Part shown: positions 25,001-32,467 of the stretch, in pieces | Layout: every line of letters starts with the position of its first letter | How positions within the stretch are numbered: the stretch's first letter is position 1 | Assembly: GCA_031278215.1 (NCBI GenBank) | Contig: JAITKV010000037.1 | Location: 1 to 59,473, forward strand | Direction: 5' to 3' | Source: Spirochaetaceae bacterium | GTDB lineage: Bacteria; Spirochaetota; Spirochaetia; Treponematales; Breznakiellaceae | Length of the DNA stretch: 59,473 nt | Notes under the pieces: model-generated | The model's input: the letters and a program-made list of their open reading frames with translations, nothing else | The model's database searches: none | What the model was told of the DNA's origin: nothing | Made by a program: the position numbers and the translations under genes

Positions 25001-25743
25001 GGGTCAAAGTCCGGCAGGGAGCGCCGCAGATCCGCCGCGATGTCCGCCAAAAGGAGGGTGTATTCTTTCCACCGGCGGCATAATTCTTCCCGCTGGATCC
25101 TTTCAAAGGCGCTAAAATCCAGGGGCCGGGAAATAGGGCTGTGGTACAATACGGGCAGGATAAAAAGTTCATCCGCGGTACCCCGCAGTTTTTTTTCTGC
25201 AATTAGCCGCTGCAGAGCGGGATTGTCCCGATTGTCCAGCACAAAGCGCAGGGCCAGGGATCGGGCCATGTCCCGAACCTGTAGATCGTCGCTGGTAAAA
25301 TCCGGGCTAATGCCAAAATGGGAGCAGAGGGCCCGGGCTACGGAGGCGCAGAACGAGTCCAGGGTTACTATGCGGGCCTTATAAAAATTTTTTACCGCCT
25401 CCCGGGCATAGCGTCCGGGGCTTGGGGCTGTTTCCGAAGACCCGCGGCGCGCCGGAAAGGCCGGGAGCGGATCGGGATCCTCCGCCGATTCGGCAAGCAG
25501 GCGGTAGATGCGCCGGTACATTTCGTTGGCCGCCTTGTTGGTAAACGTAATGGTAAGAATTTCTTCTGTCTTACAGCGGCCCGTCATAATAAGCCAGCCG
25601 TACCGGGCCGCCAGCACCCTGGTCTTGCCGGACCCCGCCCCGGCGCTGACCACCACATTGCGCAGGGCCGTGGCCGCCCTCCGTTGTTCATCATCCAGAT
25701 CGCCGATGCAGGGAAGGACCGGATTTTCCGTTTTAGGATCCAT
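21979..25743 (-). CDS. addA: ATP-dependent helicase/nuclease subunit A (AddA-like)
   Basis: A 1254-residue UvrD-family helicase fused to a RecB-type nuclease, working with AddB on double-strand breaks. P-loop AGAGSGKT at about 34-41; motif II DEFQDNNSLQRDL; motif III GDEKQSIYRFRGADVSVF; motif VI LRRLLYVAMTRAESG; nuclease motifs GTIVHGFIESRF and YVVDFKTGRDD at the C-terminus. A 15-bp tandem repeat (24070-24144, five units) encodes an Ala/Gly/Asn linker (GNDAAGNDAAGNAAAG) inside the protein. It starts 10 bases inside the end of addB, with CGGAGGGG as ribosome binding site. Confidence 0.9.
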   Translation of the reverse strand: MDPKTENPVLPCIGDLDDEQRRAATALRNVVVSAGAGSGKTRVLAARYGWLIMTGRCKTEEILTITFTNKAANEMYRRIYRLLAESAEDPDPLPAFPARRGSSETAPSPGRYAREAVKNFYKARIVTLDSFCASVARALCSHFGISPDFTSDDLQVRDMARSLALRFVLDNRDNPALQRLIAEKKLRGTADELFILPVLYHSPISRPLDFSAFERIQREELCRRWKEYTLLLADIAADLRRSLPDFDPPRQGELAPVLSSIPGAPDIEPLFVQEEGREELLRYLGSLEKLKALGPRKTKNETEPYTLLREAIGKIKGTLYPRLEAVANHVLQWDIVRSVFPLIQEYQDLLNRKKRETGILTFNDIAHLAVDGLRMYPGIRRVYKTSFKAVMIDEFQDNNSLQRDLVALLAENEDRLEQGLPAPGQLAPGKVFYVGDEKQSIYRFRGADVSVFRGLAAQTGHSLGLSRNYRSHPMLIRAFNLIFGGRREKDGPEPGEGVFLPGAPADYEAVYHWVYHGDEKAADTPAAAAPARTGAAAGNDAAGNDAAGNAAAGNAAAGKEEPRLHFAFFDEGRLEETAALPQGEDYEALYIARKIKTLVLEGAPVFDRGTKKQRPCRYGDFALLQRSYTRQHILERALKLFAVPFSADRPAALFKDAPVNDLWALLKLLVYPGDRIAYGSLLRSPFVRLGEDAFTLCMLEDTPAFDEALDAKLPPEDRERYREARRCYRELLGELQDLPVSSLLTKLWYEYGYRHEALWSRFSQAYLDLYDLVFEQARTIEARGKGLVEFLDYLEDAASGKEKPGDSVLPAVDEGGVRLMSIHRCKGLEFPIVFLYGCGCREDTAPDQGLSLFSRRWGVSLRLPRTGELPGAEDYFYLEEKEDHKRKTLAELRRLLYVAMTRAESGLYLTAGIPKQNKAEREQLDPRTFACDKDFIVERREQYRTRTDLESISFLQLLPALRRDDPLYTVESIYAYSSQELRSIVKTLEGGSGASAASMKERARRVQGEYESTPGFSSRRFGPQTIAASALPGAGLQGPARSGSQAGSANPALEALLKRTGLGERDFGTIVHGFIESRFNRRPPRIPRRFSAAVEDKEKLALLAEEARIMADKFFDSALGRRAQEAAWRETEYPVLTVLTLPAAEHAGSPGPVTVMGKIDLLFEQDSQLYVVDFKTGRDDDISRHLGQMAVYKRAVEDIFKKPALCRLFYLRNAYEADLSPDLAALSPEDLAARWKAQALSADSAKTPAYPGPA
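24070..24144. repeat. 15-bp tandem repeat inside addA
   Basis: Five units of about GCCGGCGGCGTCGTT, in frame, encoding the repeated AAGN(D/A) linker. Units differ by one to four bases. Confidence 0.85.
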
Positions 25744-28600
25744 GGGCGGCCCCTCCGGGGGCTTTGTTTTGCGGCGCCGCCGGAGGGCGGAACAAAACCG
25801 GCGGCGGATTAAGGGAATACAGGGAACGGCACAGGGTTTTATAGTTACAGCCCGTGCAGGTTTTATGCAAAAGCCGGGGAAGGCCCCGAAGGGCGCCGGA
25901 GTTCCCTCCGGGAATAAAGTTTAACTGCGAAAGGGCCCCGTTAAATATCCCTATGGCCGTTTCAAGGGCCGCCATGGAGGGCTCGTAGTCGTCCCGGCTG
26001 CAAAGGTCCCGCTTTCCTTCCAGGTCCCCCATGACGGGGATTACCTCGCAGCGGTTAATAACCACAAAAAAAGCCCGGCCCACCCGGCGGCCCGTTTTTT
26101 CTTCATAGAGTTTAATGTACATGGGTATTTGGAAATCCTGAATTCCCGGTTCGCCGGAATCCCCGGCGCCGGTTTTTCTGCCGGCCGGTTTACTGGGGGC
26201 CGTGTTTGTCTTGTAATCAATTATAAGCGGCTCTCCCTGGGGAGAAATGGACACCCGGTCGATCCTGCCGCTTAAGCGAAGGGGCCCCGCGGTATATTCG
26301 TAGGTTTGTTCCAGGTCTGCCACTTCAAATCCGGAAAAATAACGGGCTTCGATTTTTAGCAGTTCCCGCAGCCGCTTGTTCATGGCGTCCCCCAGGGGGA
26401 GGAGCAGCGGATACACCAGGGGGCCCTTAAGGGTCCTGTCGCTTTGCAGGACCGTTCCGGTTAATTCCTTGGTCCAGGCAAAGTACCGGTCCAGCCTGTC
26501 CGCTAAAAAACAGGAGTCCGCTTCCTTGATCCGGGTAAAAAGACTGCGGAGTATTTCGTGGTAGATAAGCCCCCGGGATTCATCGTCCAGCAGGGCCGCG
26601 TCTTCCTGCCGGGGCCGCAGGCGAAAGATCCGCCTGTACAGCCAAAACAGGGGGCAGGTAAAAAATTCGGTAAGGTCCGTGGCGGATACGGAGAATTCCG
26701 GGGCGCCGGCCCCCGCCGCGGAATCTTCTCCGGGGCGGGAACTTTTGCGGCGGATCCGCTCCCGCAGCAGCGCGGACGCCGCGGCGGCAAAGTCAGTGGC
26801 GGCGGCGCCGGCGGCGTCGGCGGCAGTGGCGGCGCCGGCGGCCCCGGCGGCGCCGTGGAGCAGCCGGTTCCAGCGGCTAAAGCCCCGGCGCTGGACGGAA
26901 AACATGCGGGGCGGCTTTTCTCCCGCCTCCGCCCACCAGCGTTGTTCCGCGATAAAGGGATCCGCGGGACCGGGGTTTTCCGCGGGCCCGGTGCGGGGGG
27001 CAAAGACGCTGTGGGGTATGGCCCAGCCGGAAAAGGTTTTTTCCGCCGCGCTGATCCAGGTTTGGCAGGTATAGGTTCCCCAGGGGGCAATGTTATACAG
27101 GGATACAAGGGCCCCGGACATGTCCCGGTCTTCCAGGCCCAGCCGGGTCCGTTTATCCTGCCGCAGGAAGCGCAGGGGCTGATGCTGAACCGTTACCGCC
27201 CCCTGGGAAGCGTTCAGCACCATGTGGCAGCTAAAGGGGGCGCCGGCGGCAACCCGGTAGTCGTAGATGTTCAGCCCCCCCTCCCCGGCGGCGTCGTCCA
27301 CATAAACATAGTTTTTATCCCGCAGGTACGAAACGTAGAATCCAAAGGGGTCCGCATCGGCCAGATCGGGGAATTCCGCTTCTGTTTCGATCAACGCCGA
27401 AAGTTCTTCTATACACCGGGCCAGGACCGCGTTGTTTTTGGGGCTGCAGGCTTCCGTATTAAGAAGGCGTCTAAAGCTAAAGTACCGTCTTTCGAGCTCC
27501 GCAAAACTTTTTGCCGCGGCCATGGCGGAAAGGGTCTGCTTTAATTCCCGGTAGTATCCGGCCAGTTCTTTGTGGGGCCGCCGGCTAAATCCTTCTTCCC
27601 AGGGATCGGCCACCCGGTCCCCGTCCCGGAAGGGGGAAACGCAGTGATATTCCAGCCCAAAGTCGATGAGGGCCCTGTTTTTAGCCGGGTCTTTCCAGGG
27701 TATCGCGCCGTTTAACAGCAGGGGTTTAAGGGAGTCAAAGGAAAAGAGGGAAGAGGCGCATTGGCCGGCCAGGGAAAAGAGCCGCCCCAGGGGATAGTCC
27801 CCCAGGCTTTTACCGGACCGAAGTGAATAGGGGATGTCGTGGAGGGCCAGTTCCCGGAATACATAGGGGGTCATGGAGGCCGGATCCGGCAGGCTAAGGG
27901 CCATGTCTTCGTAGGGGATCCCCTCTTCATCGTGGAGCCGGCGCAGTTCCATGGCGGCGGCGCGTAATTCGGTCCGGGCAGAATCAAAAAAAACCAGCCC
28001 CGGCGCGGCGGCGGGAACCGGGTACAGGGTAATATCTTCCGATTGGAGCAGATGCCGGTATTCGGTAAAATCATCCAGCGCCTCGGGAAAAAAGAGTATG
28101 TACCGGCCCCCGCAAAAGGGAGCTTTTTCCCAGGAGGGCTCAAAGAGGCCGTGGGCTTCCAAAAAAGCCCCGTACCGGCGCTTTAGGGTCCGCAGGTCCC
28201 GGTCTTCGTCATCGTCTTCCGGCCCCGGATGGCCGTGCAGGGTTTCCCAAAGGGCCAAAGACGGAAGCATCCCGGCGATGGAGGAAGCAAAGACCGCCCC
28301 CCCCTCGGCAAAGGAGGGGGGAATGAGGGCTGTAAAAAAGGGCGCCGCGGCGTTTTCCCGTACCAGGGCGCGGGCAAAGAGGCTGCGGATCAACGCGGAA
28401 ACGGGCCGGCGGCGATCCGTAATTTTAACGGCCGTTTCTTTAAACCGGTCCCAGGCCAAAAACCGGCCCGCCGCCAGGGAACGGAGGGGGCCGTGGATAC
28501 AGATTTTCCGGGCCCAGAGGGCCGCGGCGGTTTCGGAGGGGAATACAAAGCGGGTATGCTGGTCCCCCATGTGCTGCAGAATCGTTTCAAAGACCGTCAT
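25733..28600 (-). CDS. addB: AddB-like nuclease with Fe-S cysteines
   Basis: A 955-residue partner of AddA. The N-terminal helicase-like half lacks a usable P-loop, as in AddB proteins. The C-terminal third is a PD-(D/E)XK nuclease: RGLIYHEILRSLF (metal His), PLIIDYKTNTA (D and K of the catalytic motif). One Cys in the FFTCPLFWLYRR segment and three in CTGCNYKTLC near the end match the iron-sulphur staple of AddB-type nucleases. An Ala-rich low-complexity stretch (about 585-615) separates the halves. It starts 3 bases after the gene for the DUF4230 protein stops. Confidence 0.88.
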   Translation of the reverse strand: MTVFETILQHMGDQHTRFVFPSETAAALWARKICIHGPLRSLAAGRFLAWDRFKETAVKITDRRRPVSALIRSLFARALVRENAAAPFFTALIPPSFAEGGAVFASSIAGMLPSLALWETLHGHPGPEDDDEDRDLRTLKRRYGAFLEAHGLFEPSWEKAPFCGGRYILFFPEALDDFTEYRHLLQSEDITLYPVPAAAPGLVFFDSARTELRAAAMELRRLHDEEGIPYEDMALSLPDPASMTPYVFRELALHDIPYSLRSGKSLGDYPLGRLFSLAGQCASSLFSFDSLKPLLLNGAIPWKDPAKNRALIDFGLEYHCVSPFRDGDRVADPWEEGFSRRPHKELAGYYRELKQTLSAMAAAKSFAELERRYFSFRRLLNTEACSPKNNAVLARCIEELSALIETEAEFPDLADADPFGFYVSYLRDKNYVYVDDAAGEGGLNIYDYRVAAGAPFSCHMVLNASQGAVTVQHQPLRFLRQDKRTRLGLEDRDMSGALVSLYNIAPWGTYTCQTWISAAEKTFSGWAIPHSVFAPRTGPAENPGPADPFIAEQRWWAEAGEKPPRMFSVQRRGFSRWNRLLHGAAGAAGAATAADAAGAAATDFAAAASALLRERIRRKSSRPGEDSAAGAGAPEFSVSATDLTEFFTCPLFWLYRRIFRLRPRQEDAALLDDESRGLIYHEILRSLFTRIKEADSCFLADRLDRYFAWTKELTGTVLQSDRTLKGPLVYPLLLPLGDAMNKRLRELLKIEARYFSGFEVADLEQTYEYTAGPLRLSGRIDRVSISPQGEPLIIDYKTNTAPSKPAGRKTGAGDSGEPGIQDFQIPMYIKLYEEKTGRRVGRAFFVVINRCEVIPVMGDLEGKRDLCSRDDYEPSMAALETAIGIFNGALSQLNFIPGGNSGALRGLPRLLHKTCTGCNYKTLCRSLYSLNPPPVLFRPPAAPQNKAPGGAAHGS

Positions 28601-28602
28601 AC

Positions 28603-29310
28603 CTAGGGCGCCGGGGGGCTCCGGTTTTCCGCCGTTCCCTGGGGGTTTTCTTCTTCCCAGACAAATACAATGTCGTAGCGGCCCCGGATCCCCGGCAGGT
28701 TCCTAAGCAGGGCCCCGAATTGCTGCTCCGCGGAAATTCGGGCTTCGCTAACCACATTGCTGGCCATAACCTTTTCTTCCAGTTCCCGTTTTTTGTCCGC
28801 GGTAACCCGGAACGCGTCCTGGATTTTTATTTCGTTAAAGATCGTCTGGGACTGTTCAAATACTTCCAGGGACTTGTCGTCAATCTGGTGGGACAGGATC
28901 CGTACCGGCGGCAGGACGATCCGGATTAGCGGAAGCCCCCCCCCGGGCGGCGTTGTTCCCGGCGCGGATTCCGCCTCCTCTGCCACCCGGATTTTGCTTC
29001 CGTCTATGCCAAGCTTCATGGTTCCGTCGTAGGTAAAGATATATTTCCGGGTGGTAAAGGGGATGGTCCAGCCCCGGATATCCAGGGAATTGATGTCCTT
29101 AATTACCGAGGTATAGTGGTAGGCCAGGCTTGCGTATTCCCCTATGGGCAGGACCTCTTTAAGCACCGTATGGGCCGATATTTCCGTTTTCCCGGCGGCG
29201 GGCTTTGAATTGAAAAAAGCTAAGTCTTTACCGCCCAGTAAAAACCCCACCGCCAGGATTAGGCCGGCGATAAGGACAATAAGCACAAACACCACTATGG
29301 TCCGTTTCAT
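28603..29310 (-). CDS. DUF4230 membrane-anchored protein
   Basis: A 235-residue protein with one N-terminal membrane segment (VVFVLIVLIAGLILAVGFLLGG) and an exposed domain of the DUF4230 type (LKEVLPIGEYASLAYHYTSVIKD, DIRGWTIPFTTRKYIFTYDGTMKLGIDGSKI). Function unknown. Start set at the Met with GGAGG 8 bases upstream. First gene of a unit with addB and addA; the link to DNA repair is by position only. Confidence 0.75.
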   Translation of the reverse strand: MKRTIVVFVLIVLIAGLILAVGFLLGGKDLAFFNSKPAAGKTEISAHTVLKEVLPIGEYASLAYHYTSVIKDINSLDIRGWTIPFTTRKYIFTYDGTMKLGIDGSKIRVAEEAESAPGTTPPGGGLPLIRIVLPPVRILSHQIDDKSLEVFEQSQTIFNEIKIQDAFRVTADKKRELEEKVMASNVVSEARISAEQQFGALLRNLPGIRGRYDIVFVWEEENPQGTAENRSPPAP

Positions 29311-29336
29311 CCAGGAGCCTCCGACTCTAGGGAACC

Positions 29337-29363
29337 GCTGATTACACGACTCCAATCAGCGCT
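29337..29363. repeat. Hairpin GCTGATT / AATCAGC
   Basis: Inverted repeat (CGCTGATT...AATCAGCG) around ACACGACTCC, upstream of the DUF4230 gene and downstream of the hsp20 terminator on the minus strand. It may be a regulatory site or hairpin of the DUF4230-addBA unit. Confidence 0.4.
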
Positions 29364-29384
29364 TTCCTAAGTATAGCCCCGGGA

Positions 29385-29426
29385 CTAAAAACAAAAAAGG
29401 GGCCCCCGGATGATCCGGGGGCCCTT
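29385..29426 (-). terminator. hsp20 terminator
   Basis: Minus strand: very strong GC hairpin (11 bp, GGGCCCCCGGA / TCCGGGGGCCC, 29400-29424, three-base loop) followed by CTTTTTTGTTTTT. Confidence 0.85.
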
Positions 29427-29503
29427 ATAGGGGGGAGCTTTTGCAGTAAAACCGGGGGAGCGGACCCCGCGGACAAGCCCCGGAATTGCCGGGGCCGGAC
29501 CGC

Positions 29504-29938
29504 TTACTGGGCGTTGATTTCTATAAGACGTTTGGCGCTTTCCGTCCGTTTTTTGATTTCCAGGGAAAGGATGCCGTTTTTAAAGACCGCGGACACCGAT
29601 TCGGGATCGGCGTTTTCGGGGAGCGTAAAGGAGCGGCTAAAAGACGCCTTTCGCCGTTCCCGGATAAGGTAGCTGCCGTCCTGCTTTTCTTCGGTCTGCT
29701 CGTCCTGTTCGGTTTCGATGGTAAGCTTGCCGCCGTCCATCTGGACCTTGATGTGCTTTTCGTCGAGCCCCGGAAGTTCCGCTTCTACCAGGTAGGCGTT
29801 TCCGGTTTCCTGAACATCCACCAAGGGCAGCTTGTTCAATACCCGGTTCCCCGCAAAGGGCGCCAGGGTGGAATCGAAGAAGGATTCCAAAAGTTCGTCC
29901 ACGATAGTCGCGGGCCTGTAAAGGGATACGGATTTCAT
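29504..29938 (-). CDS. Small heat-shock protein, Hsp20/alpha-crystallin family
   Basis: A 144-residue chaperone that holds unfolding proteins. The alpha-crystallin domain runs from VDVQETGNAYLVEAELPGLDEKHIKVQM to the IxI-like tail LSLEIKKR; the signature SFSRSFTLPENADPESVSAVFKNGILSL is clear. ATG 29938 follows TGGAGGT. It is monocistronic with a strong terminator, and its leader carries a perfect sigma-54 promoter 65 bases upstream of the start codon. Confidence 0.93.
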   Translation of the reverse strand: MKSVSLYRPATIVDELLESFFDSTLAPFAGNRVLNKLPLVDVQETGNAYLVEAELPGLDEKHIKVQMDGGKLTIETEQDEQTEEKQDGSYLIRERRKASFSRSFTLPENADPESVSAVFKNGILSLEIKKRTESAKRLIEINAQ

Positions 29939-30002
29939 ACTAAACCTCCAAATAAATTGGCTTGTTTTAAGACCTTCATACGAAGCGTCTTGACTATAAA
30001 CA

Positions 30003-30019
30003 AGCAAAAACCGTGCCAA
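30003..30019 (-). promoter_or_regulatory. Sigma-54 promoter of hsp20
   Basis: Minus strand reads TTGGCACGGTTTTTGCT, matching every fixed position of the sigma-54 (-24/-12) consensus YTGGCACGRNNNTTGCW. Transcription would start near 29992, giving a leader of about 54 bases. Such promoters need an enhancer-binding activator; palindromes at 30241-30255 and 30329-30344 are candidate upstream sites. Confidence 0.85.
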
Positions 30020-30043
30020 GTTTTTACAAACCGGAAGAATTTT

Positions 30044-30073
30044 TAAAAAAAACCCGAATTTTTACGGGTTTTT
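30044..30073 (-). terminator. Orphan terminator
   Basis: AAAAACCCG / CGGGTTTTT stem of 9 bp with an 8-base A/T loop, followed on the minus strand by a run of eight T. No annotated gene precedes it on that strand before the TonB-receptor gene (opposite strand). It may end a short RNA made from 30260-30074, or limit transcription running towards the sigma-54 promoter. Confidence 0.55.
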
Positions 30074-30240
30074 GCCGGATTTAAAGCTTTGCCCTGCAAA
30101 GGCCCCGGTAAAACCCCGGATTTTTCCCCCCAAAAAGACGGAAAATAGCTTGGGCCGCCCCGAATTCGCCGCGGCGCCCCAAAAAGCCCCCCGGCGGGGC
30201 CGTTTCCCGGGGCAAAATGAACCGCCCGCCCCGGACGATT

Positions 30241-30255
30241 GTGTCAAAATGACAC
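30241..30255. promoter_or_regulatory. Palindrome GTGTCA-AAA-TGACAC
   Basis: A perfect 6-bp inverted repeat with a 3-base centre, between the divergent hsp20 and TonB-receptor genes, 164 bases before the receptor start. It has the shape of a dimeric regulator site. The regulator is not known. Confidence 0.5.
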
Positions 30256-30298
30256 TATTACCGCGGAGGCGGGAATTTTAAAAAAAACTAAAAAATAC

Positions 30299-30344
30299 TT
30301 GACATTTTTACACCGGTATGTTAAGCATGTTAGGCAATCCTAAC
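30299..30344 (+). promoter_or_regulatory. Receptor-gene promoter and possible metal/haem operator
   Basis: TTGACA at 30299-30304 is a perfect -35 box; the -10 box about 17 bases on is weak (TTAAGC/TAAGCA near 30321). Overlapping the expected start site, 30329-30344 is GTTAGGCAATCCTAAC, a perfect inverted repeat resembling half-sites of DtxR/IdeR-type iron regulators (TTAGG...CCTAA). A second inverted repeat, GTTAT...ATAAC, is at 30348-30363. This fits iron- or haem-repressed expression. Confidence 0.5.
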
Positions 30345-30418
30345 TATGTTATCCTGCAATAACTTTATTAGCGGGCGCTAACATATTTGAGGGCTTTAAA
30401 TTTTGCAAGGGGTTTGTG

Positions 30419-32356
30419 ATGAAGATACCGCAGATTCTGTTTTTGGGAATGCTGGCCTGGGGCGGGGCCCTCTTTGCCCAGAGCCCGGAGGATCCCTATG
30501 AGTTGGAAAAGATAACCGTTACCGGCACCAGGGGCGAAAAGCGCCTAAAAGACAGCCCCGTGCTTACCGAAGTTATTAGCGCCAAGGAGATTGAAAATTC
30601 CAGCGCCACCACGGTAACGGAAATTCTTGACGATTACGGCCTTATGGTGTCCGGGGGCCCCATGGGGGACGATATAAAACTTCAGGGCATGGGCGATAAC
30701 CGGGTCCTCTATCTGGTGGACGGCAGGCGGGTTACCGGCAGAATTAACCAGAGACTTGACGGGGACACCATGCCCCTTTCCAATGTGGAGCGGATAGAAA
30801 TAGTCCGGGGACCGCAGTCGGCCCTGTACGGTTCCGACGGCATCGGCGGGGTAATCAACATTATCACCAAAAAGCCAAAAGACGCCTTTTCCCTTTCCGC
30901 GAGCCTAAGCAACAGCTTTCTTCTTGCCCACAACGACCCCGACACCTCCGCTAAACCGGGGGCCTTTGATGACTTTAACCTTATCCGGGAACAGCATTTT
31001 ACCGCGGCCATCGGCATCCCCATCGCCCTTACCCGTAATGTCATTACCCTGGAAGGGTCCCGGGGCGCCTTTTACCTTAACGAAAACCAAAGCGCTTCCC
31101 TGCTGCCCGAATATTACCGGGGCAAGGCGGGGCTGGATACGTCTTTTCCCCTGGGGGACAGCGCCGAAATGTCCCTGGGCGCTTCTTTTATGGCCATGCG
31201 GAGCGACGAGCAGACCAGCCGCCTGGGGGCCCTTACCCGGCGGGACTATGTCCGGGCCGGGGGCTATATCGAAGCGGAACTGGCCCCCTGGAGCGGGAAT
31301 CTACGCCTGCGGCTGTACAACGACTATTACCAGCGGGACATGGATACCTATTCGGGGATTATGAAAACCTGGACCACCGGGAACAACCACGAATACGAAA
31401 ATCTTACGGCGCTGGAAGCCATAGGCAGCTACGACGGGATCGATAATTTTATTTTTACCGCGGGGCTTGAAGGGGCCTATAACATCATAGACAAGTACAA
31501 CCTTAATAACCGGGGCGATACCTTTGCCGCGGTGGATAAAGAGGCCCTGTATGTCCAGGCCGAATATTACACGGAAGACCGCTATTCGTTTATCCTGGGG
31601 GCCCGGGGGGAGCGGAGTTCCCAGTTTGGCTTTGGGGGCGCGCCGAAATTTTCCGCGATGGTCCATCTGCCCAAGGGGTTTAGGATCCTGGGAGGCGCGG
31701 GCCTGGGCTACCGGGCGCCGGATTTTAGCGACCTCTACATGTCCATGAACGAAACAATAGTCGCGGGGCATCCGACGGTGAAGGGTAACCCGGACCTTAA
31801 ACCCGAATACGCCTTAAGTTTTAACCTGGCCCTGGAATACGTCAAAGAAGACCTCTTTTTTGCCCAGATCAACGGCTACTATACGGAACTGTGGAACGAA
31901 ATTACAAATATACAACAGAACTACAAAACGGCGTCCGGCGCGGACGTATACGTGAACGAAAATATTCTGCGGTCCATGCGCGCCGGTTTTGACACCGAGG
32001 GGCGCTTAACCCTGTTTAACGTTTTTCTTTCCGCCGGGTACAGCTGGCTCTATGCCTACGACCGCAGCGAAGAAGAAGAACTCCATAATCAGAGCGCGCA
32101 CACGGTAAAGGGAAAGCTGGGCTGGGATTACGAAAAACTCGGTATATACACCTACTTCCAGGGCCGGTTTTTTTCGCCCCTGGATCCTACGGACCCTTCG
32201 TATAATTCCCGGTTTATTCTGGATTTTTATTTTTCCGTAAGTTTTGCAAAACACTTTAAAGCCCGGATATCGGTGGACAATATTACCGGGTTAATCGATT
32301 CTCCGGGCCCCACGGTGGGCCGGATTTTTACCGCAGGTCTTAGCTATGTCTTATAG
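30419..32356 (+). CDS. TonB-dependent outer-membrane receptor, probably for haem
   Basis: A 645-residue outer-membrane receptor: signal peptide (1-20, ending ALFAQ), a TonB-box-like segment EKITVTGTR near 30, plug domain to about 150 (LYLVDGRRVTG, VERIEIVRGPQSALYGSDGIGGVINIITKK), then a beta-barrel ending FTAGLSYVL with the terminal hydrophobic pattern of barrels. The ligand cannot be read from the sequence alone; the HmuY-like gene behind it and the facing haem-type operon favour haem. No cobalamin riboswitch is present upstream. ATG 30419 has AAGGGG; TonB/ExbBD are not in the window. Confidence 0.88.
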   Translation: MKIPQILFLGMLAWGGALFAQSPEDPYELEKITVTGTRGEKRLKDSPVLTEVISAKEIENSSATTVTEILDDYGLMVSGGPMGDDIKLQGMGDNRVLYLVDGRRVTGRINQRLDGDTMPLSNVERIEIVRGPQSALYGSDGIGGVINIITKKPKDAFSLSASLSNSFLLAHNDPDTSAKPGAFDDFNLIREQHFTAAIGIPIALTRNVITLEGSRGAFYLNENQSASLLPEYYRGKAGLDTSFPLGDSAEMSLGASFMAMRSDEQTSRLGALTRRDYVRAGGYIEAELAPWSGNLRLRLYNDYYQRDMDTYSGIMKTWTTGNNHEYENLTALEAIGSYDGIDNFIFTAGLEGAYNIIDKYNLNNRGDTFAAVDKEALYVQAEYYTEDRYSFILGARGERSSQFGFGGAPKFSAMVHLPKGFRILGGAGLGYRAPDFSDLYMSMNETIVAGHPTVKGNPDLKPEYALSFNLALEYVKEDLFFAQINGYYTELWNEITNIQQNYKTASGADVYVNENILRSMRAGFDTEGRLTLFNVFLSAGYSWLYAYDRSEEEELHNQSAHTVKGKLGWDYEKLGIYTYFQGRFFSPLDPTDPSYNSRFILDFYFSVSFAKHFKARISVDNITGLIDSPGPTVGRIFTAGLSYVL

Positions 32357-32393
32357 GCCGTTGGCCTGACATAAAAATATACACACAGCGCAG

Positions 32394-32447
32394 CTGACAG
32401 AGCAACTGACAGCGCGGCTGACAGAGCGGCTGACAGCGCGGCTGTGT
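32394..32447. repeat. 12-bp tandem repeat upstream of the HmuY-like gene
   Basis: Four full units of CTGACAGNGCRR (starting 32394, 32406, 32418, 32430) and a partial fifth, between the receptor stop codon and the ribosome binding site of the lipoprotein gene. Copy-number changes would alter the spacing inside the mRNA, not the proteins. Confidence 0.8.
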
Positions 32448-32467
32448 TTACGTAAGGAGGTTTCATT

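Noticed and set aside
26558-27544. 328-codon plus-strand frame opposite addB
   Set aside because: Low-complexity Gly/Pro-rich shadow of a GC-rich gene; addB has clear nuclease motifs on the other strand.
30062-30281. Small frames of 61-69 codons on both strands in the receptor upstream region
   Set aside because: Composition is biased (Pro/Gly/Lys), starts lack ribosome binding sites, and they overlap each other in antisense.
30256-30418. Cobalamin riboswitch before the TonB receptor
   Set aside because: No B12-box-like conserved core is visible, and the HmuY-like gene behind the receptor fits haem better.
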